Notes: generated from the sequence alone by a model not told the origin. A DNA stretch of 64,000 bases from Sphingobacterium sp. CZ-UAM (GCF_002000245.1 NZ_MTCM01000001.1:1302001-1366000), one strand, 5' to 3'; positions 9,360 to 19,150 are shown, numbered from the stretch's first letter. Numbers and translations: made by a program.

Positions 9360-11276
9360 TTATTTGTAGCTTCTTACAGTAGGTTGTATTTCTTCAAAAG
9401 TTAATGGCTCTTTGATCAATTCTGGTTCTTCCCCTTCTCCTTTCCAGGCCCAAGCAGATATAAATTGAAATTCAGCATCATTCCGCAGCGCTTCTCCATC
9501 AGCTGTTTGATATTCCTCCCTAAAATGTGCGCCACAGGATTCTTCACGGGTCAACGCATCATAGCACATCAATTCACCGATTTCAAAATAGTCCGCAACA
9601 CGTCCAGCTTTCTCCAATTCGGTATTTAAAGAATTTGGTTGCCCGCTAACCATGACATTACGATAAAACTCTTGCTTAAGCTTCTTGATTTCCGCTATTG
9701 CATATTTAAGTCCCTGTTCATTCCGGGCTAGGCCACAATAATCATACAGCAGCTTCCCAAGTGTTTTATGAAAATAATCGACGGTTTTATTCCCCTTAAT
9801 CTGTAATAATTCATCAATTTGCTTTTTAACCGCTAACTCCGCCTTTTCAAACTCCAGATGATCTGTAGAAATCTTTCCAGTGTGAATTTCATTCGATAAA
9901 TAATTGGCGATGGTATAAGGCGCAATAAAATAACCGTCCACTGAGGCTTGAAGCAACGAATTTGCCCCTAAGCGATTAGCGCCATGATCTGCAAAATTAG
10001 CTTCACCAAGTGCAAATAGCCCAGGCAAAGTTGTCATCAGCTCGTAATCAACCCAAAGTCCACCCATCGAAAAATGGGCCGAAGGAGATATCATCATCGG
10101 TTCAGAATACGCATCATAGCCCGTTATTTTATGGTACATATCAAAGAGGTTACCATATTTCTCTTCAATTTTTTGCTTCCCTTGTTCCTTGATTGCTTTC
10201 GCAAAGTCAAGGTAGACGGCATTTTTTAAAGGACCTATACCAAAACCAGCGTCAATCCGCTCCTTGGCCGCTCTAGAAGATATATCCCGCGGTGCAAGAT
10301 TCCCGAATGCGGGGTATCGACGTTCGAGGTAATAATCTCGATCTTCTTCTGGGATATCATTGGCGGCTCTGTTTTCATCCTGTTTTAATGGAACCCAAAT
10401 GCGACCATCATTACGTAAGGATTCTGACATCAACGTCAGCTTGGATTGATAATCGCCTGATTGCGGTAAAGAGGTCGGATGAACCTGAATCCAACTTGGG
10501 GATGCCATCAATGCACCTTTTTTATGTGCCCGCCAAATTGCCGAGCCGTTGCAACCCATTGCTAAGGTAGATAGATAATAGATTTTGCCGTATCCACCTG
10601 TTGCAAGTATAACAGCATGCGCTGCATGTCGTTCAATCTCTCCAGTATCTAAATTGCGAACAATAATACCGCGCACTTTCCCGTCAATGACAACGACATC
10701 CAACATCTCATGGCGGGAAAAGAGCTGAACAGTTTTTTTACCAACCTGCCGCATCAGGGCTTGATAAGCTCCCAATAGCAGCTGCTGTCCGGTCTGCCCC
10801 CTTGCGTAGAATGTTCGGCTTACCTGCACCCCTCCAAAAGAACGGTTATTTAGATACCCTCCATATTCACGTCCAAAAGGGACACCTTGCGCCACCGCCT
10901 GATCTATCAAATTCAACGAACATTCAGCCATTCGATAGACATTCGCTTCACGCGCACGAAAATCACCCCCTTTTAAAGTATCCACAAACATACGATAGAC
11001 ACTATCGCCGTCATTCTTATAATTTTTCGCAGCATTGACACCACCTTGGGCTGCTACAGAATGAGCTCTTCGGGGACTGTCCTGAAAACAGAATGATTTG
11101 ACCTGATAGCCCATTTCGCCAAGAGATGCCGCTATTGAGCTTCCCGCTAGACCCGTCCCCACAACAATCACATCCAATTTTTTGCGATTGGCAGGGTTGA
11201 CAAGCTTTGCAGTTTTTTTATAGCGTGTCCACTTTTGCTCCAAAGGTCCCGCTGGTATTTTTGAGTTTAAAATCAT
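9360..11276 (-). CDS. sdhA: succinate dehydrogenase/fumarate reductase flavoprotein subunit
   Basis: Catalytic FAD subunit interconverting succinate and fumarate at the membrane surface, 638 residues. The dinucleotide-binding motif VGTGLAGSS is at 39-47. His72 in the AHSVAAQGG block is the residue that carries covalent FAD in this family. HPTSLP and the RDISSRAA segment with the catalytic Arg region follow. The length and the loop insertions fit the B-type enzymes of Bacteroidota, Bacillus and epsilonproteobacteria. The gene lies 10 nt after sdhC and 11 nt before sdhB. Confidence 0.95.
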   Translation of the reverse strand: MILNSKIPAGPLEQKWTRYKKTAKLVNPANRKKLDVIVVGTGLAGSSIAASLGEMGYQVKSFCFQDSPRRAHSVAAQGGVNAAKNYKNDGDSVYRMFVDTLKGGDFRAREANVYRMAECSLNLIDQAVAQGVPFGREYGGYLNNRSFGGVQVSRTFYARGQTGQQLLLGAYQALMRQVGKKTVQLFSRHEMLDVVVIDGKVRGIIVRNLDTGEIERHAAHAVILATGGYGKIYYLSTLAMGCNGSAIWRAHKKGALMASPSWIQVHPTSLPQSGDYQSKLTLMSESLRNDGRIWVPLKQDENRAANDIPEEDRDYYLERRYPAFGNLAPRDISSRAAKERIDAGFGIGPLKNAVYLDFAKAIKEQGKQKIEEKYGNLFDMYHKITGYDAYSEPMMISPSAHFSMGGLWVDYELMTTLPGLFALGEANFADHGANRLGANSLLQASVDGYFIAPYTIANYLSNEIHTGKISTDHLEFEKAELAVKKQIDELLQIKGNKTVDYFHKTLGKLLYDYCGLARNEQGLKYAIAEIKKLKQEFYRNVMVSGQPNSLNTELEKAGRVADYFEIGELMCYDALTREESCGAHFREEYQTADGEALRNDAEFQFISAWAWKGEGEEPELIKEPLTFEEIQPTVRSYK

Positions 11277-11286
11277 ATCTTCGCCT

Positions 11287-11943
11287 TTAGTTAACAGTAA
11301 AAAATATATAAATTGGCATTAACGCAAACCCTATGCTGATGACAATGGAATAGGTTGTACCAATTACCTTAAACCAATGGACAAATTTTGGATGATACAG
11401 TCCGAGGGTTCTCACCGCACTATGAATCCCATGGATAAGATGATAACATAAGGCCACCATGGACAAGACATAAATAAGCACATACCACCATTGTTGAAAC
11501 ACTGCAATAACCAATACATAGAGATCCTTATTTCCTTTTGCATCCAGTGGTGGAGCTCCAAACTTATATACGTACCAAAAATTCTGAAAGTGGATGACCA
11601 AAAATATCAGAATAAGCGTGCCCAGAATTCCCATATTTCGGGAATACCACTTGCTCGCGCGTCCACGCTGGTCTGACTGATAATCCCCACCTGTTTTTTT
11701 ATTCTTTATAGTGATGACCAATCCATCAATAGCATGCAGTACAATACTCAGGTAAAGGACATAAGAAACAATTTTAATCAGGATATTTCCGGAGAGAAAG
11801 TGTGAATAGGCATTAAACTGTAGATGTGCCTGCTCCTGAGGTAAAAATAGCTGCAAATTTCCCAGAAAATGGATAAGCAGAAAGAAAGCGAGAAATAACC
11901 CCGTTAAGCACATAAGTATTTTCTTTGATAAGGTCGATAGCAT
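11287..11943 (-). CDS. sdhC: succinate dehydrogenase/fumarate reductase cytochrome b subunit
   Basis: Membrane anchor of complex II, 218 residues with five hydrophobic helices and histidines in LIHFLGN, VLHAIDG, IHFQNFW and HLIHGIHS, which fit the di-heme, single-anchor (type B) cytochrome b558 family. The start at 11943 is chosen because it begins directly with the first helix. A longer frame back to 12048 would overlap the transporter gene by about 90 nt and add a non-conserved charged tail, so it was rejected. Spacing is 11 nt from the DASS gene and 10 nt to sdhA. Confidence 0.92.
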   Translation of the reverse strand: MLSTLSKKILMCLTGLFLAFFLLIHFLGNLQLFLPQEQAHLQFNAYSHFLSGNILIKIVSYVLYLSIVLHAIDGLVITIKNKKTGGDYQSDQRGRASKWYSRNMGILGTLILIFLVIHFQNFWYVYKFGAPPLDAKGNKDLYVLVIAVFQQWWYVLIYVLSMVALCYHLIHGIHSAVRTLGLYHPKFVHWFKVIGTTYSIVISIGFALMPIYIFFTVN

Positions 11944-11954
11944 AAGCCTTTTAT

Positions 11955-13385
11955 TTAATAATAACCAATAACTTTCATCCATAAACCACCTACACCCATA
12001 TAGATAATCAGCAGCACGATCCCGATTTCCAAACCACGCAACCACCATGACTTAAGGTCAACATAACCGCTACCAAAGAATACGGGTGCCGGACCATGAC
12101 CATAATGTGTTAACACGCCATATATGGAACCCAGAAACCCAAGCATCATAGCCAACAACATGGGCGGGATACCTAATGATACACCTACTCCCAATAATGC
12201 CGCATACATTGCGGCAACGTGGGCTGTCGCGCTCGCAAAGATGTAATGGCTAAAGAAATACACCAAAACAATTACGGGGAATGCAATCTGCCAACTCAGC
12301 CCGCCAATCTGTACCTTGATCAAATCACTAAACCAACCTATAAATCCAAGTTCATTCAGCGAACTGGCCATCATGACTAAAACGGCAAACCAAACAATGG
12401 TATCCCAAGCCCCTTTCTCTGCTTTTACATCCTCCCAGGTCAGTACCGATGTCAGCAAAAGCAAAGTCAAACCAATAAATGCAGTAGTCGTCGCATCAAT
12501 CGAAAGCGATCCTCCAAAAATCCAAAGTGCCAGAAGTATAAAAAATGCCAATAACATCAACCACTCATTCCTGGATATGGGTCCCATTTCTTTTAATTTC
12601 TCCGCAGCCATTTTGGGGGCATCGCCTGTCTTTTTTAATTCAGGTGGGTACAGTTTATAAAGTACAAGCGGAACAACAAAAAAAGCAACGATGCCCGGAA
12701 TAAATCCTGCAACGGCCCAAGACATCCACGTAATATCAATACCTAGATTAGCAGCAAACTTTTGACACATCGGGTTGCTCGCTGTCCCGGTTAAAAACAT
12801 GGAGGATGCAATCAAATTCATGTAGTAACTATTCAGTGTCAGATAGGATCCCAGCTTTCGATGCGTCTCTGGTTTGTCTGGAACAGAATCAAAACTGATG
12901 GCCATAGATTTCATGATCGGGTAAATGATACCGCCGCCTCTGGCCGTATTACTAGGTATCGCGGGTGCCAGACACACGTCAGCCAAGCCTAAACCATAAG
13001 CCAGCCCAAGCGAACTTTTTCCGAAAACCCGAATAAAAAGAAATGCAATACGATTGCCTAAGCCCGTTTTGATAAACCCGCGTGCTATAAAAAAAGATAT
13101 CCCGATCAGCCAGATCACCTTATCCCCAAAGCCGGTCAAGGCTTTCGTAATAGATTTACCCGCATCTCCTGGAGCTAGAACCTGTGTCAGCGCCGTAAAT
13201 CCAATCGCCATCATACACATCGTACCCATTGGCGCGGCCTTCAGAATGATCCCGAGTATGGTCGCAGCAAATATGGCAAACAAATGCCACGCTTCGGGAC
13301 TAACGCCCTTAGGAACTGGAATAAACCACAAAATGAGCGCAACAATAAAGGTGATGGCTACATTTTTGATACTAATTTCTTTCAT
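11955..13385 (-). CDS. DASS-family dicarboxylate transporter (CitT/TtdT-like)
   Basis: Inner-membrane anion carrier of the divalent anion:Na+ symporter family, 476 residues with a dozen or so hydrophobic segments. The first SNT substrate/Na+ motif is intact (S145-N146-T147 in AIPSNTARG). The matching C-terminal motif reads SAT (FASATAHVAAM), as in the CitT/TtdT exchanger branch, so antiport such as succinate against tartrate or citrate is plausible. Its place between a porin gene and the sdhCAB genes suggests that it supplies or exchanges C4-dicarboxylates for the respiratory enzyme. The substrate is inferred, not shown. Confidence 0.88.
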   Translation of the reverse strand: MKEISIKNVAITFIVALILWFIPVPKGVSPEAWHLFAIFAATILGIILKAAPMGTMCMMAIGFTALTQVLAPGDAGKSITKALTGFGDKVIWLIGISFFIARGFIKTGLGNRIAFLFIRVFGKSSLGLAYGLGLADVCLAPAIPSNTARGGGIIYPIMKSMAISFDSVPDKPETHRKLGSYLTLNSYYMNLIASSMFLTGTASNPMCQKFAANLGIDITWMSWAVAGFIPGIVAFFVVPLVLYKLYPPELKKTGDAPKMAAEKLKEMGPISRNEWLMLLAFFILLALWIFGGSLSIDATTTAFIGLTLLLLTSVLTWEDVKAEKGAWDTIVWFAVLVMMASSLNELGFIGWFSDLIKVQIGGLSWQIAFPVIVLVYFFSHYIFASATAHVAAMYAALLGVGVSLGIPPMLLAMMLGFLGSIYGVLTHYGHGPAPVFFGSGYVDLKSWWLRGLEIGIVLLIIYMGVGGLWMKVIGYY

Positions 13386-13405
13386 AATAATTGAGGTTTA
13401 AAAGA

Positions 13406-14572
13406 CTAGAATCTACTTTGTACTTGTACGATAAATAAGTTTTTATTGTATTCATTGGTATTCTGAGTCTGCTTCTTATAGCGATCGAGTTGAAGACCGA
13501 GCTGTATCCGGGCGCCATAATTTTTCAAAAACTCCAGACCAAACATAGGCGTAAAAGTTTGCCTTGCATTTGCATTTAACTTATAATTTGGGTCGATATA
13601 CTCATAACGACAGGAAAGCTCAAATGCACTGAGGTTATAATAGTTGACTTCATACCTTAAATTCGGCAGGAAATAGATACCCCGGACGAGATAGTCACTT
13701 AATTTTGAGGTACGCGAACTCTCGTCCAACGCATAATATAAGTTATGATTGATAGCCTGTTTTGCTTCCAGCTGCATATCCAGGTTCCAACGTTTCCCAA
13801 AATCTACATTTCCGCTCAGATCCACTCCCAGCGCATGTACTTGCTTTTTCATGACCTCACCCACACCGCCATTCAACCCAAGATTGACTCCATATTTTTT
13901 TGAAAGCCCAAATACCAAGCGTGTTGAATATTGCTTTCCGTTGTCATTGTCGACGATTTGGTTTTTACCATTTCCATTGACCACGGAAAAAGAATAACTG
14001 AACGGCATATCTCCTAAACTGACCTCCCCTGTTGCAGCCATTCCAATCTGGAAACTCGCCCAGCCTAATTTACCAAACTCAAGGTATTGATTTGACCAAT
14101 CCAACGATTTAATAATGTCTATTGGATAAGTTTCCTCAATGCCAAACCATGGTCGAAACTGACCAACTGTAATGGCCAGCTTAGGGCTAAACGTATATTT
14201 TAAATATGCATTTTCAAGTACCTTTGTTTTTGGGTCACTTTTAAAATCGGCTAAATTGGCCAGAACAGCTACTTCAGTTCGTTTACTGATCTGTGCGCGC
14301 ATCTGCACCCGCATATATTTCACCATAAAATTATTGTCGGTTCCAGAACCATCACTATGGTGAAGCCCATTCACGTCAACATCTTTAGTTGTGCTCACAA
14401 GGTATCGCGCCTGAAAAAGCCCCTTTATCTGCAGTTTGGGATAGGTGATTTCTTCTTTGATTTGCTGTACAGAATCTCTTTTTATCGGCTCAACTGGACC
14501 CGGTTCTTGTCCCTTTACAGCCGTGTATAACAATAAGTATAAGACAGAAATTGGAATGTAAAGTTTCCTCAT
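13406..14572 (-). CDS. OprO/OprP-family porin
   Basis: Outer-membrane channel of 388 residues: signal peptide ending near residue 21, a short Pro-rich linker, then alternating amphipathic strands and a C-terminal Phe, as expected for a barrel. The pattern (KGLFQARY near the start, YLKYTF, GQFRPWFGIE) matches the phosphate-selective porin O/P family, which in Bacteroidota is common and not restricted to phosphate. It is the first gene of the dicarboxylate/complex II operon, 20 nt before the DASS gene, so it probably lets anionic substrates through the outer membrane for that carrier. Confidence 0.82.
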   Translation of the reverse strand: MRKLYIPISVLYLLLYTAVKGQEPGPVEPIKRDSVQQIKEEITYPKLQIKGLFQARYLVSTTKDVDVNGLHHSDGSGTDNNFMVKYMRVQMRAQISKRTEVAVLANLADFKSDPKTKVLENAYLKYTFSPKLAITVGQFRPWFGIEETYPIDIIKSLDWSNQYLEFGKLGWASFQIGMAATGEVSLGDMPFSYSFSVVNGNGKNQIVDNDNGKQYSTRLVFGLSKKYGVNLGLNGGVGEVMKKQVHALGVDLSGNVDFGKRWNLDMQLEAKQAINHNLYYALDESSRTSKLSDYLVRGIYFLPNLRYEVNYYNLSAFELSCRYEYIDPNYKLNANARQTFTPMFGLEFLKNYGARIQLGLQLDRYKKQTQNTNEYNKNLFIVQVQSRF

Positions 14573-14882
14573 ATCTAAAATAATTAACTATTTGCTAGTA
14601 GCCCAGCACACTTTTCACCGTCAATAAATGATCTATTCAAAATTATTCTCGCTTTAATAACATATTAACTGATAGATGGTTTTATTTTTTTATAAATTTT
14701 GTAACTAAAAGAAAGTTTTCTCCAAAGAGAGCTCAAATTGATTAAATTCCACGTTTTTGTGTATTTTCACGGTTGGATATATCCAGGTTTCAATTTTTGA
14801 ATTAGTAAAAATTTCAAGATTGAAACAGATACCAAATATCCAAAGAACAGATTTTAGATAAATTTTAGAATCAATAAATCAT
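14573..14882. promoter_or_regulatory. divergent control region between porin operon and GHL10 gene
   Basis: A 310-bp gene-free region serving two divergent units. It holds a perfect 10-bp palindrome GGATATATCC at 14775-14784 and, next to it, an inverted repeat GTTTCAAT (14787-14794) / ATTGAAAC (14819-14826). These are candidate operators or leader hairpins for the GHL10 transcript. I found no full-consensus Bacteroidota promoter. Confidence 0.4.
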
Positions 14883-16271
14883 ATGAAAGAACAATTAATC
14901 AGAAAATGCTGTATTTGCCTTGTACTAATTATTTATGGGTTTTTCATCCCTGTTTCCAACGCGGCGGAACGGGAGAAGCCGGCAATGTTTTGGACTTGGC
15001 TTGATTATAATCCAACTACAAATTTTGATTCTATCTGCCGTGAGATGAATTACCTGGGTATTGACGGGGTTATGCTGAATGCAGCTAGTCCGGATGAATA
15101 TAGAGTCGCCATTCCTATTGCAAAGAAATATGGGATACAGGTAATTGCCTGGCTATGGACGATGAACCTGGAGCATGATCGGGATAAGATCCTAAAAGAG
15201 CATCCAGACTGGTTTAGTGTCAATAGAAATGGAAAAAGTCTGGCTGATACCACTGCGTATGTTGGCTACTACAAATTCCTATCACCCGTTGTACCAGGAG
15301 TAAAAGAATATATTAAACAAAAAATCCAGTCTTATTGCGAAGTTGAAGGTCTCGATGGTATATCAATAGACTACAACCGCTATGTAGATGTTGTATTACC
15401 AACCACTTTGTGGCCAAAGTATAATATCGTTCAAGATCGCGAATACCCCGCATGGGATTATGGATATCACCCCATTGCCATAGAGAAATTCAAAAAACAA
15501 TATGGTTATGATCCCAGGGCACAAAAAGACCCATCAAAAGATCTGAAATGGAGGCAGTTTCGCTGTGATCAGATCACTGACATCGCTAATATGATTGCTG
15601 ATGTTGTCCACAGCCATGGAAAGACTATGGCAGCCTCGCCTTTTCCTACACCAAAAATGGCTTCGAGAATGGTTCGTCAAGATTGGGGTAAATGGAAACT
15701 GGACGTTGTATTTCCTATGGTATACAGCAACTTTTACACCGAGGACCCAAGCTTTATAAAAGATTGTACGCTAGAAAATGTCAGAGATAAGGCTGCGAAT
15801 ACCACTTTATACTGTGGATTGATGGCTAAAAACAATGATGAAATGTTTGTCGATATGGATGAGGCTTTAAATAATGGTGCTCAAGGAATCTCTATTTTCA
15901 CCATTCACAGTCTCCGAGATCCAAAAATTAAAGAGCGCTTCAGAGCCTATACGACAGCAGCTAAATCCAAAAAAGAAAAAAATAATGGAACCTTACCTCG
16001 TATTTCAACCAATAAAGTAGAAAACGACCCTTTTAAGAAAGCTGGGATTATGAAATTGATCACCCAAAAAATTCAAGACATGGTAAAAGCTGAAAATCCG
16101 GCAGCAAATCCTGTGGTATTATCTAATTATAAGCAAGTTGATGCGTACGATGTCACAAAAAAATATCTTGTAAAGGATAAGGTCAGTAACAAAAACTTCT
16201 ATGTGACCTTCTTTTTCTATGGTGACATACTTTCGGGTTGGAATGTTGATCCTGCACCTTCGAACAGCTAA
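14883..16271 (+). CDS. exported GHL10-family glycosyl hydrolase-like protein
   Basis: 462 residues with a signal peptide (to about residue 27) and a TIM-barrel domain of the GHL10 (DUF187) type: FWTWLDYNP at the N-terminus, GIDGVMLNA, the DGISIDYNRY strand with acidic residues, and FPMVYSNFYTED late in the barrel. In E. coli the family includes DigH, which cleaves peptide-free peptidoglycan strands; other members are uncharacterised. A role on envelope glycans is therefore plausible but not proven. A short C-terminal domain rich in Lys and Asn follows from about residue 360. It lies 48 nt upstream of the glutaminase gene and may be co-transcribed with it. Confidence 0.78.
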   Translation: MKEQLIRKCCICLVLIIYGFFIPVSNAAEREKPAMFWTWLDYNPTTNFDSICREMNYLGIDGVMLNAASPDEYRVAIPIAKKYGIQVIAWLWTMNLEHDRDKILKEHPDWFSVNRNGKSLADTTAYVGYYKFLSPVVPGVKEYIKQKIQSYCEVEGLDGISIDYNRYVDVVLPTTLWPKYNIVQDREYPAWDYGYHPIAIEKFKKQYGYDPRAQKDPSKDLKWRQFRCDQITDIANMIADVVHSHGKTMAASPFPTPKMASRMVRQDWGKWKLDVVFPMVYSNFYTEDPSFIKDCTLENVRDKAANTTLYCGLMAKNNDEMFVDMDEALNNGAQGISIFTIHSLRDPKIKERFRAYTTAAKSKKEKNNGTLPRISTNKVENDPFKKAGIMKLITQKIQDMVKAENPAANPVVLSNYKQVDAYDVTKKYLVKDKVSNKNFYVTFFFYGDILSGWNVDPAPSNS

Positions 16272-16319
16272 AGTATCGGCACTTTCCTATCTTTGGGCTT
16301 TCATAAATAGATTGAAGAA

Positions 16320-17351
16320 ATGAATAGAACTTTTGGTTTGATAACAGCTTTACTTATCCTAAGCTATACAGGGGGGACAGACGTATGCCGGGCGCAGCAG
16401 ACGACAAGCACCGCAACGGTAAAGGATGCAAAAAAGATCGATCAAGCAACATTAAATAGCATTCTTGAAAAGAATAGTCAGCGCTTTAAACTGGGAAAAG
16501 TAGCAGATTACATTCCAGAACTGAGCAAAGCAAATGCACAATCCATTGCACTATCTGTTGTAAATAACGATGGTACGCTGGTAAGTGCCGGAGATATACA
16601 TCAAAAATTTACGATCCAAAGCATATCAAAAATAATTGCGTTGATGATTGCGGTACAGGAGAATGGTGAAAAAGCTGTTTTTGAGAAAATGGGATATTTT
16701 GGAACCGACAAACCTTTCAATCACTTTGGCAATTTAGAAACAATGGGTAAACCGCTTAACCCCATGATGAATGCAGGTGCTATATTGACCACCGCCCTTA
16801 TTAAAGGGAATGCTGAAGAACCCTTCGCTAAAATCCTCAAGATGATACGTTTCATTACAAACAATGAACTGATAGATTATAGCCATGCGGTATATAACTC
16901 AGAAAGAGAAACAGGTCATCGGAATCGCGGTATGTTCTACATTATGCGAAATAGTGGGTTAATTGATGGTGAAGGAGAAGAGAAGCTCAATAATTACTTC
17001 AAGCAATGTTCCATCGAAATCACAGTAGAGGATCTTGCCAAAATAGGTTATTTTTTTGCCAATCACTGTGTCCGATATGATGGAAACAAACAATTTCAAG
17101 ATGCTAATCTGTCACAGCTTATTCAGTCACAAATGCTGATTGCCGGCATGTACGAATTCAGTGGTGAATATGCCCGTACCGTTGGGCTCCCGAGTAAATC
17201 TGGTGTAGGTGGCGGAATCGTAGTCAGCGTTCCCCATAGTATGGGAATAGGCGCTTTTAGTCCGGCGTTGGACCAACACGGCAACTCACTTGCAGGTTAT
17301 CACATGATCCTAGATCTGGTGAAGGCCAACCATTTGAGCCTATTTGACTAA
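16320..17351 (+). CDS. glsA: exported serine-dependent glutaminase
   Basis: Glutaminase hydrolysing L-glutamine to glutamate and ammonia, 343 residues. The beta-lactamase-like fold shows the catalytic S101-x-x-K104 pair (QSISK), an NPMMNAGAI segment and a C-terminal SGVGGGI loop. An N-terminal signal peptide with a cleavage-like CRAQQ at about residues 23-27 indicates export, whereas the common E. coli YbaS and YneH enzymes are cytosolic. A -7-like element TATCTTTG (16288-16295) precedes it, so it may have its own promoter in addition to read-through from the GHL10 gene. Confidence 0.92.
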   Translation: MNRTFGLITALLILSYTGGTDVCRAQQTTSTATVKDAKKIDQATLNSILEKNSQRFKLGKVADYIPELSKANAQSIALSVVNNDGTLVSAGDIHQKFTIQSISKIIALMIAVQENGEKAVFEKMGYFGTDKPFNHFGNLETMGKPLNPMMNAGAILTTALIKGNAEEPFAKILKMIRFITNNELIDYSHAVYNSERETGHRNRGMFYIMRNSGLIDGEGEEKLNNYFKQCSIEITVEDLAKIGYFFANHCVRYDGNKQFQDANLSQLIQSQMLIAGMYEFSGEYARTVGLPSKSGVGGGIVVSVPHSMGIGAFSPALDQHGNSLAGYHMILDLVKANHLSLFD

Positions 17352-17380
17352 TAGATCAGATCCCTTAAATTAAATCGTTT

Positions 17381-17403
17381 GCAAAACCGAATTCCAGTTT
17401 TGC
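17381..17403 (+). terminator. terminator-like hairpin after glsA
   Basis: GCAAAAC (17381-17387) pairs with GTTTTGC (17397-17403), followed by a weak T-rich tract. It probably ends the glsA transcript. Confidence 0.55.
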
Positions 17404-17410
17404 TTGTTAA

Positions 17411-17446
17411 TTCCTAAGTCAGCATAGCTATATGCGGGCTTAGGAA
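17411..17446 (+). other. nested stem-loop in the leader of the VOC gene
   Basis: TTCCTAAG (17411-17418) pairs with CTTAGGAA (17439-17446) and encloses a second stem GCATA (17422-17426) / TATGC (17431-17435). No U-run follows, so it is not a normal terminator. It would sit 27 nt before the VOC-family start codon if transcribed. Confidence 0.55.
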
Positions 17447-17473
17447 AAATTAAAATACCAAAATAATAAACCA

Positions 17474-17839
17474 ATGGTGAGAACAGAAACAATAATCGCT
17501 GTAGAAAGTGTTTCTAAAAGTTCAACCTTTTACCAGGATTTGCTAGGTTGTACCAGCGAACATGGTGGCGAGACTTTTGAAATTCTAACAGTTGAAAATA
17601 ATGTAATTTTATGCCTTCACAAATGGGGTGAACACGCACATCCCACCATGCTCCAACCCAAAAATGCCGGGAATGGTCTAATCCTATTCTTTCGGGTAGA
17701 TAATCTCCAGGAAGTGTTTGAAAATGCCACCAAACTCGATGCCATGTTCGAAAAAGAAATTCACTACAATGAAAATTCATTAAGAAATCAGTTTATCCTC
17801 CGTGATCCTGACAATTATTACCTGATTATTTCAGAATAA
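17474..17839 (+). CDS. VOC-family (glyoxalase/bleomycin-resistance fold) protein
   Basis: A single small vicinal-oxygen-chelate domain of 121 residues. The N-terminal strand-helix SVSKSSTFYQDLLGC and the C-terminal LRDPDNYYLIISE are hallmark ends of the two beta-alpha-beta-beta-beta modules. Members bind a divalent metal and act as lyases, dioxygenases or drug-binding proteins; this one cannot be assigned a substrate. It lies in a row of unrelated single genes and has a structured leader. Confidence 0.78.
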   Translation: MVRTETIIAVESVSKSSTFYQDLLGCTSEHGGETFEILTVENNVILCLHKWGEHAHPTMLQPKNAGNGLILFFRVDNLQEVFENATKLDAMFEKEIHYNENSLRNQFILRDPDNYYLIISE

Positions 17840-17968
17840 GAAGTTTCGTCCGCAACAATATGCGTTGGTTAGATTTAACAGATATTAATTTGACGCGTGC
17901 TTTCTTAAACCAGTTTAAGTTTATTATTCAATCTTTCCTGCAACTTTGTCGTATCAAAATATAAAACA

Positions 17969-18409
17969 ATGACAGCACGATTAAATATTGCAAAATTAGA
18001 TGCAACAGCTTATAAAGCGATGATGGGTTTAGAAACCTACCTCACTGGTATCTTTCTTACCCCTATCCAGAAAGAACTTATTAAGATAAGAGCATCCCAA
18101 ATTAATGGATGTGCTTTTTGCCTTGACATGCACACCAAAGATGCATTAAAGTATGGTGAAACTCCACAGCGTATATTCTTGCTGAACGCCTGGCGTGAGA
18201 CTGAATTATTTAATGCCGAAGAACAGGTTTTATTGGAGATGACTGAAGAGATTACCCTAATTCATCAACAGGGCCTGACAGAGGAAACTTATCAAAAAGC
18301 GAAGAAACAATTTGACGAAAAACAGATTGCACAGATCATTATGGCTATTATTACAATCAATGCCTGGAATAGAATTGGTATAAGCACACATTTGGAATTA
18401 TTAAAGTAG
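17969..18409 (+). CDS. carboxymuconolactone decarboxylase-family (AhpD-like) protein
   Basis: 146 residues with the AhpD-like CxxC-x3-H active site (Cys48, Cys51 and His55 in GCAFCLDMH), which in relatives carries out peroxide reduction or thiol-disulfide exchange. The rest is all-helical, as in the CMD fold. It is probably a cytosolic antioxidant protein. It follows the VOC gene at 129 nt and is closed by a terminator at 18477-18516, so it may be a single-gene transcript. Confidence 0.85.
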   Translation: MTARLNIAKLDATAYKAMMGLETYLTGIFLTPIQKELIKIRASQINGCAFCLDMHTKDALKYGETPQRIFLLNAWRETELFNAEEQVLLEMTEEITLIHQQGLTEETYQKAKKQFDEKQIAQIIMAIITINAWNRIGISTHLELLK

Positions 18410-18476
18410 GTAAACCAGGGGCATATCCGCCAGGATGCGAATTCAATCGCTCCCGATAGGATGTAAATGAATCTAT

Positions 18477-18516
18477 AAAAATGGGGTCGGTCTAGCACGA
18501 ACGGCCCCATTTTCGT
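18477..18516 (+). terminator. intrinsic terminator after AhpD-like gene
   Basis: AAAATGGGG (18478-18486) pairs with CCCCATTTT (18505-18513), extended by a few more pairs towards the loop and followed by T residues. Confidence 0.8.
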
Positions 18517-18621
18517 TTAAAATAACCAGTCGATAAAATCTTAAATCCACCAGCCCACAAATCACAATAATCAGCTATCTTTAATCCGAAAAAGTTTATT
18601 AAACCAATTAAACGCAGAAAA

Positions 18622-19134
18622 ATGAAAATCATTAAAAAACTTTTAATTGTTTTGGTTATTCTCATTGCCATTCCCTTAATCGTGGCTCTTTTTGTTCCTA
18701 AAGATTTTGAAGCAAAAAGTGAGATTACCATTGACAAACCCAAGCAGGAGGTCTTCAACTATGTGAAAATGCTTCGAAATCAAGATCACTTTGGAGTATG
18801 GCAGCTTTCCGATCCACAAATGAAGAAATCCGAACAGGGTACCGATGGTCAGGTTGGATTTAAATACAGCTGGGATGGCGAGAAAGTTGGAAAAGGTTCG
18901 CAAACCATTACGCGCATCGTAGATGGAGAAACGATCGAAACATCACTTGACTTTGGATTCGGCGAACCGTCAAAAGGTTATTTTACGCTGAAGGAAATAT
19001 CACCGAACCAGACAGCGGTGACCTGGGGCATTACCGGTAAGTCACCTTACCCCTGGAATCTAATGAGCCTATTTATGAATATGGATAAAGATTTTGATCA
19101 GGGGCTCAAAAACTTAAAAGATGTCTTGAAATAG
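18622..19134 (+). CDS. membrane-anchored SRPBCC-family protein
   Basis: 170 residues: an N-terminal hydrophobic segment (about 5-28) followed by a START/polyketide-cyclase-type helix-grip domain (EITIDKPKQEVFNYV, then alternating strands and a long C-terminal helix DFDQGLKNLKDVL). Proteins of this layout bind hydrophobic ligands; the function here is unknown. The gene is monocistronic, with a strong terminator at 19151-19194 shared with the convergent Bax-inhibitor gene. Confidence 0.8.
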   Translation: MKIIKKLLIVLVILIAIPLIVALFVPKDFEAKSEITIDKPKQEVFNYVKMLRNQDHFGVWQLSDPQMKKSEQGTDGQVGFKYSWDGEKVGKGSQTITRIVDGETIETSLDFGFGEPSKGYFTLKEISPNQTAVTWGITGKSPYPWNLMSLFMNMDKDFDQGLKNLKDVLK

Positions 19135-19150
19135 TTTCATACATCATAAA

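Noticed and set aside
11944..12048. Longer sdhC start at 12048
   Set aside because: It would overlap the DASS gene by about 90 nt in another frame and adds a non-hydrophobic tail; the ATG at 11943 begins right at the first helix with normal operon spacing.
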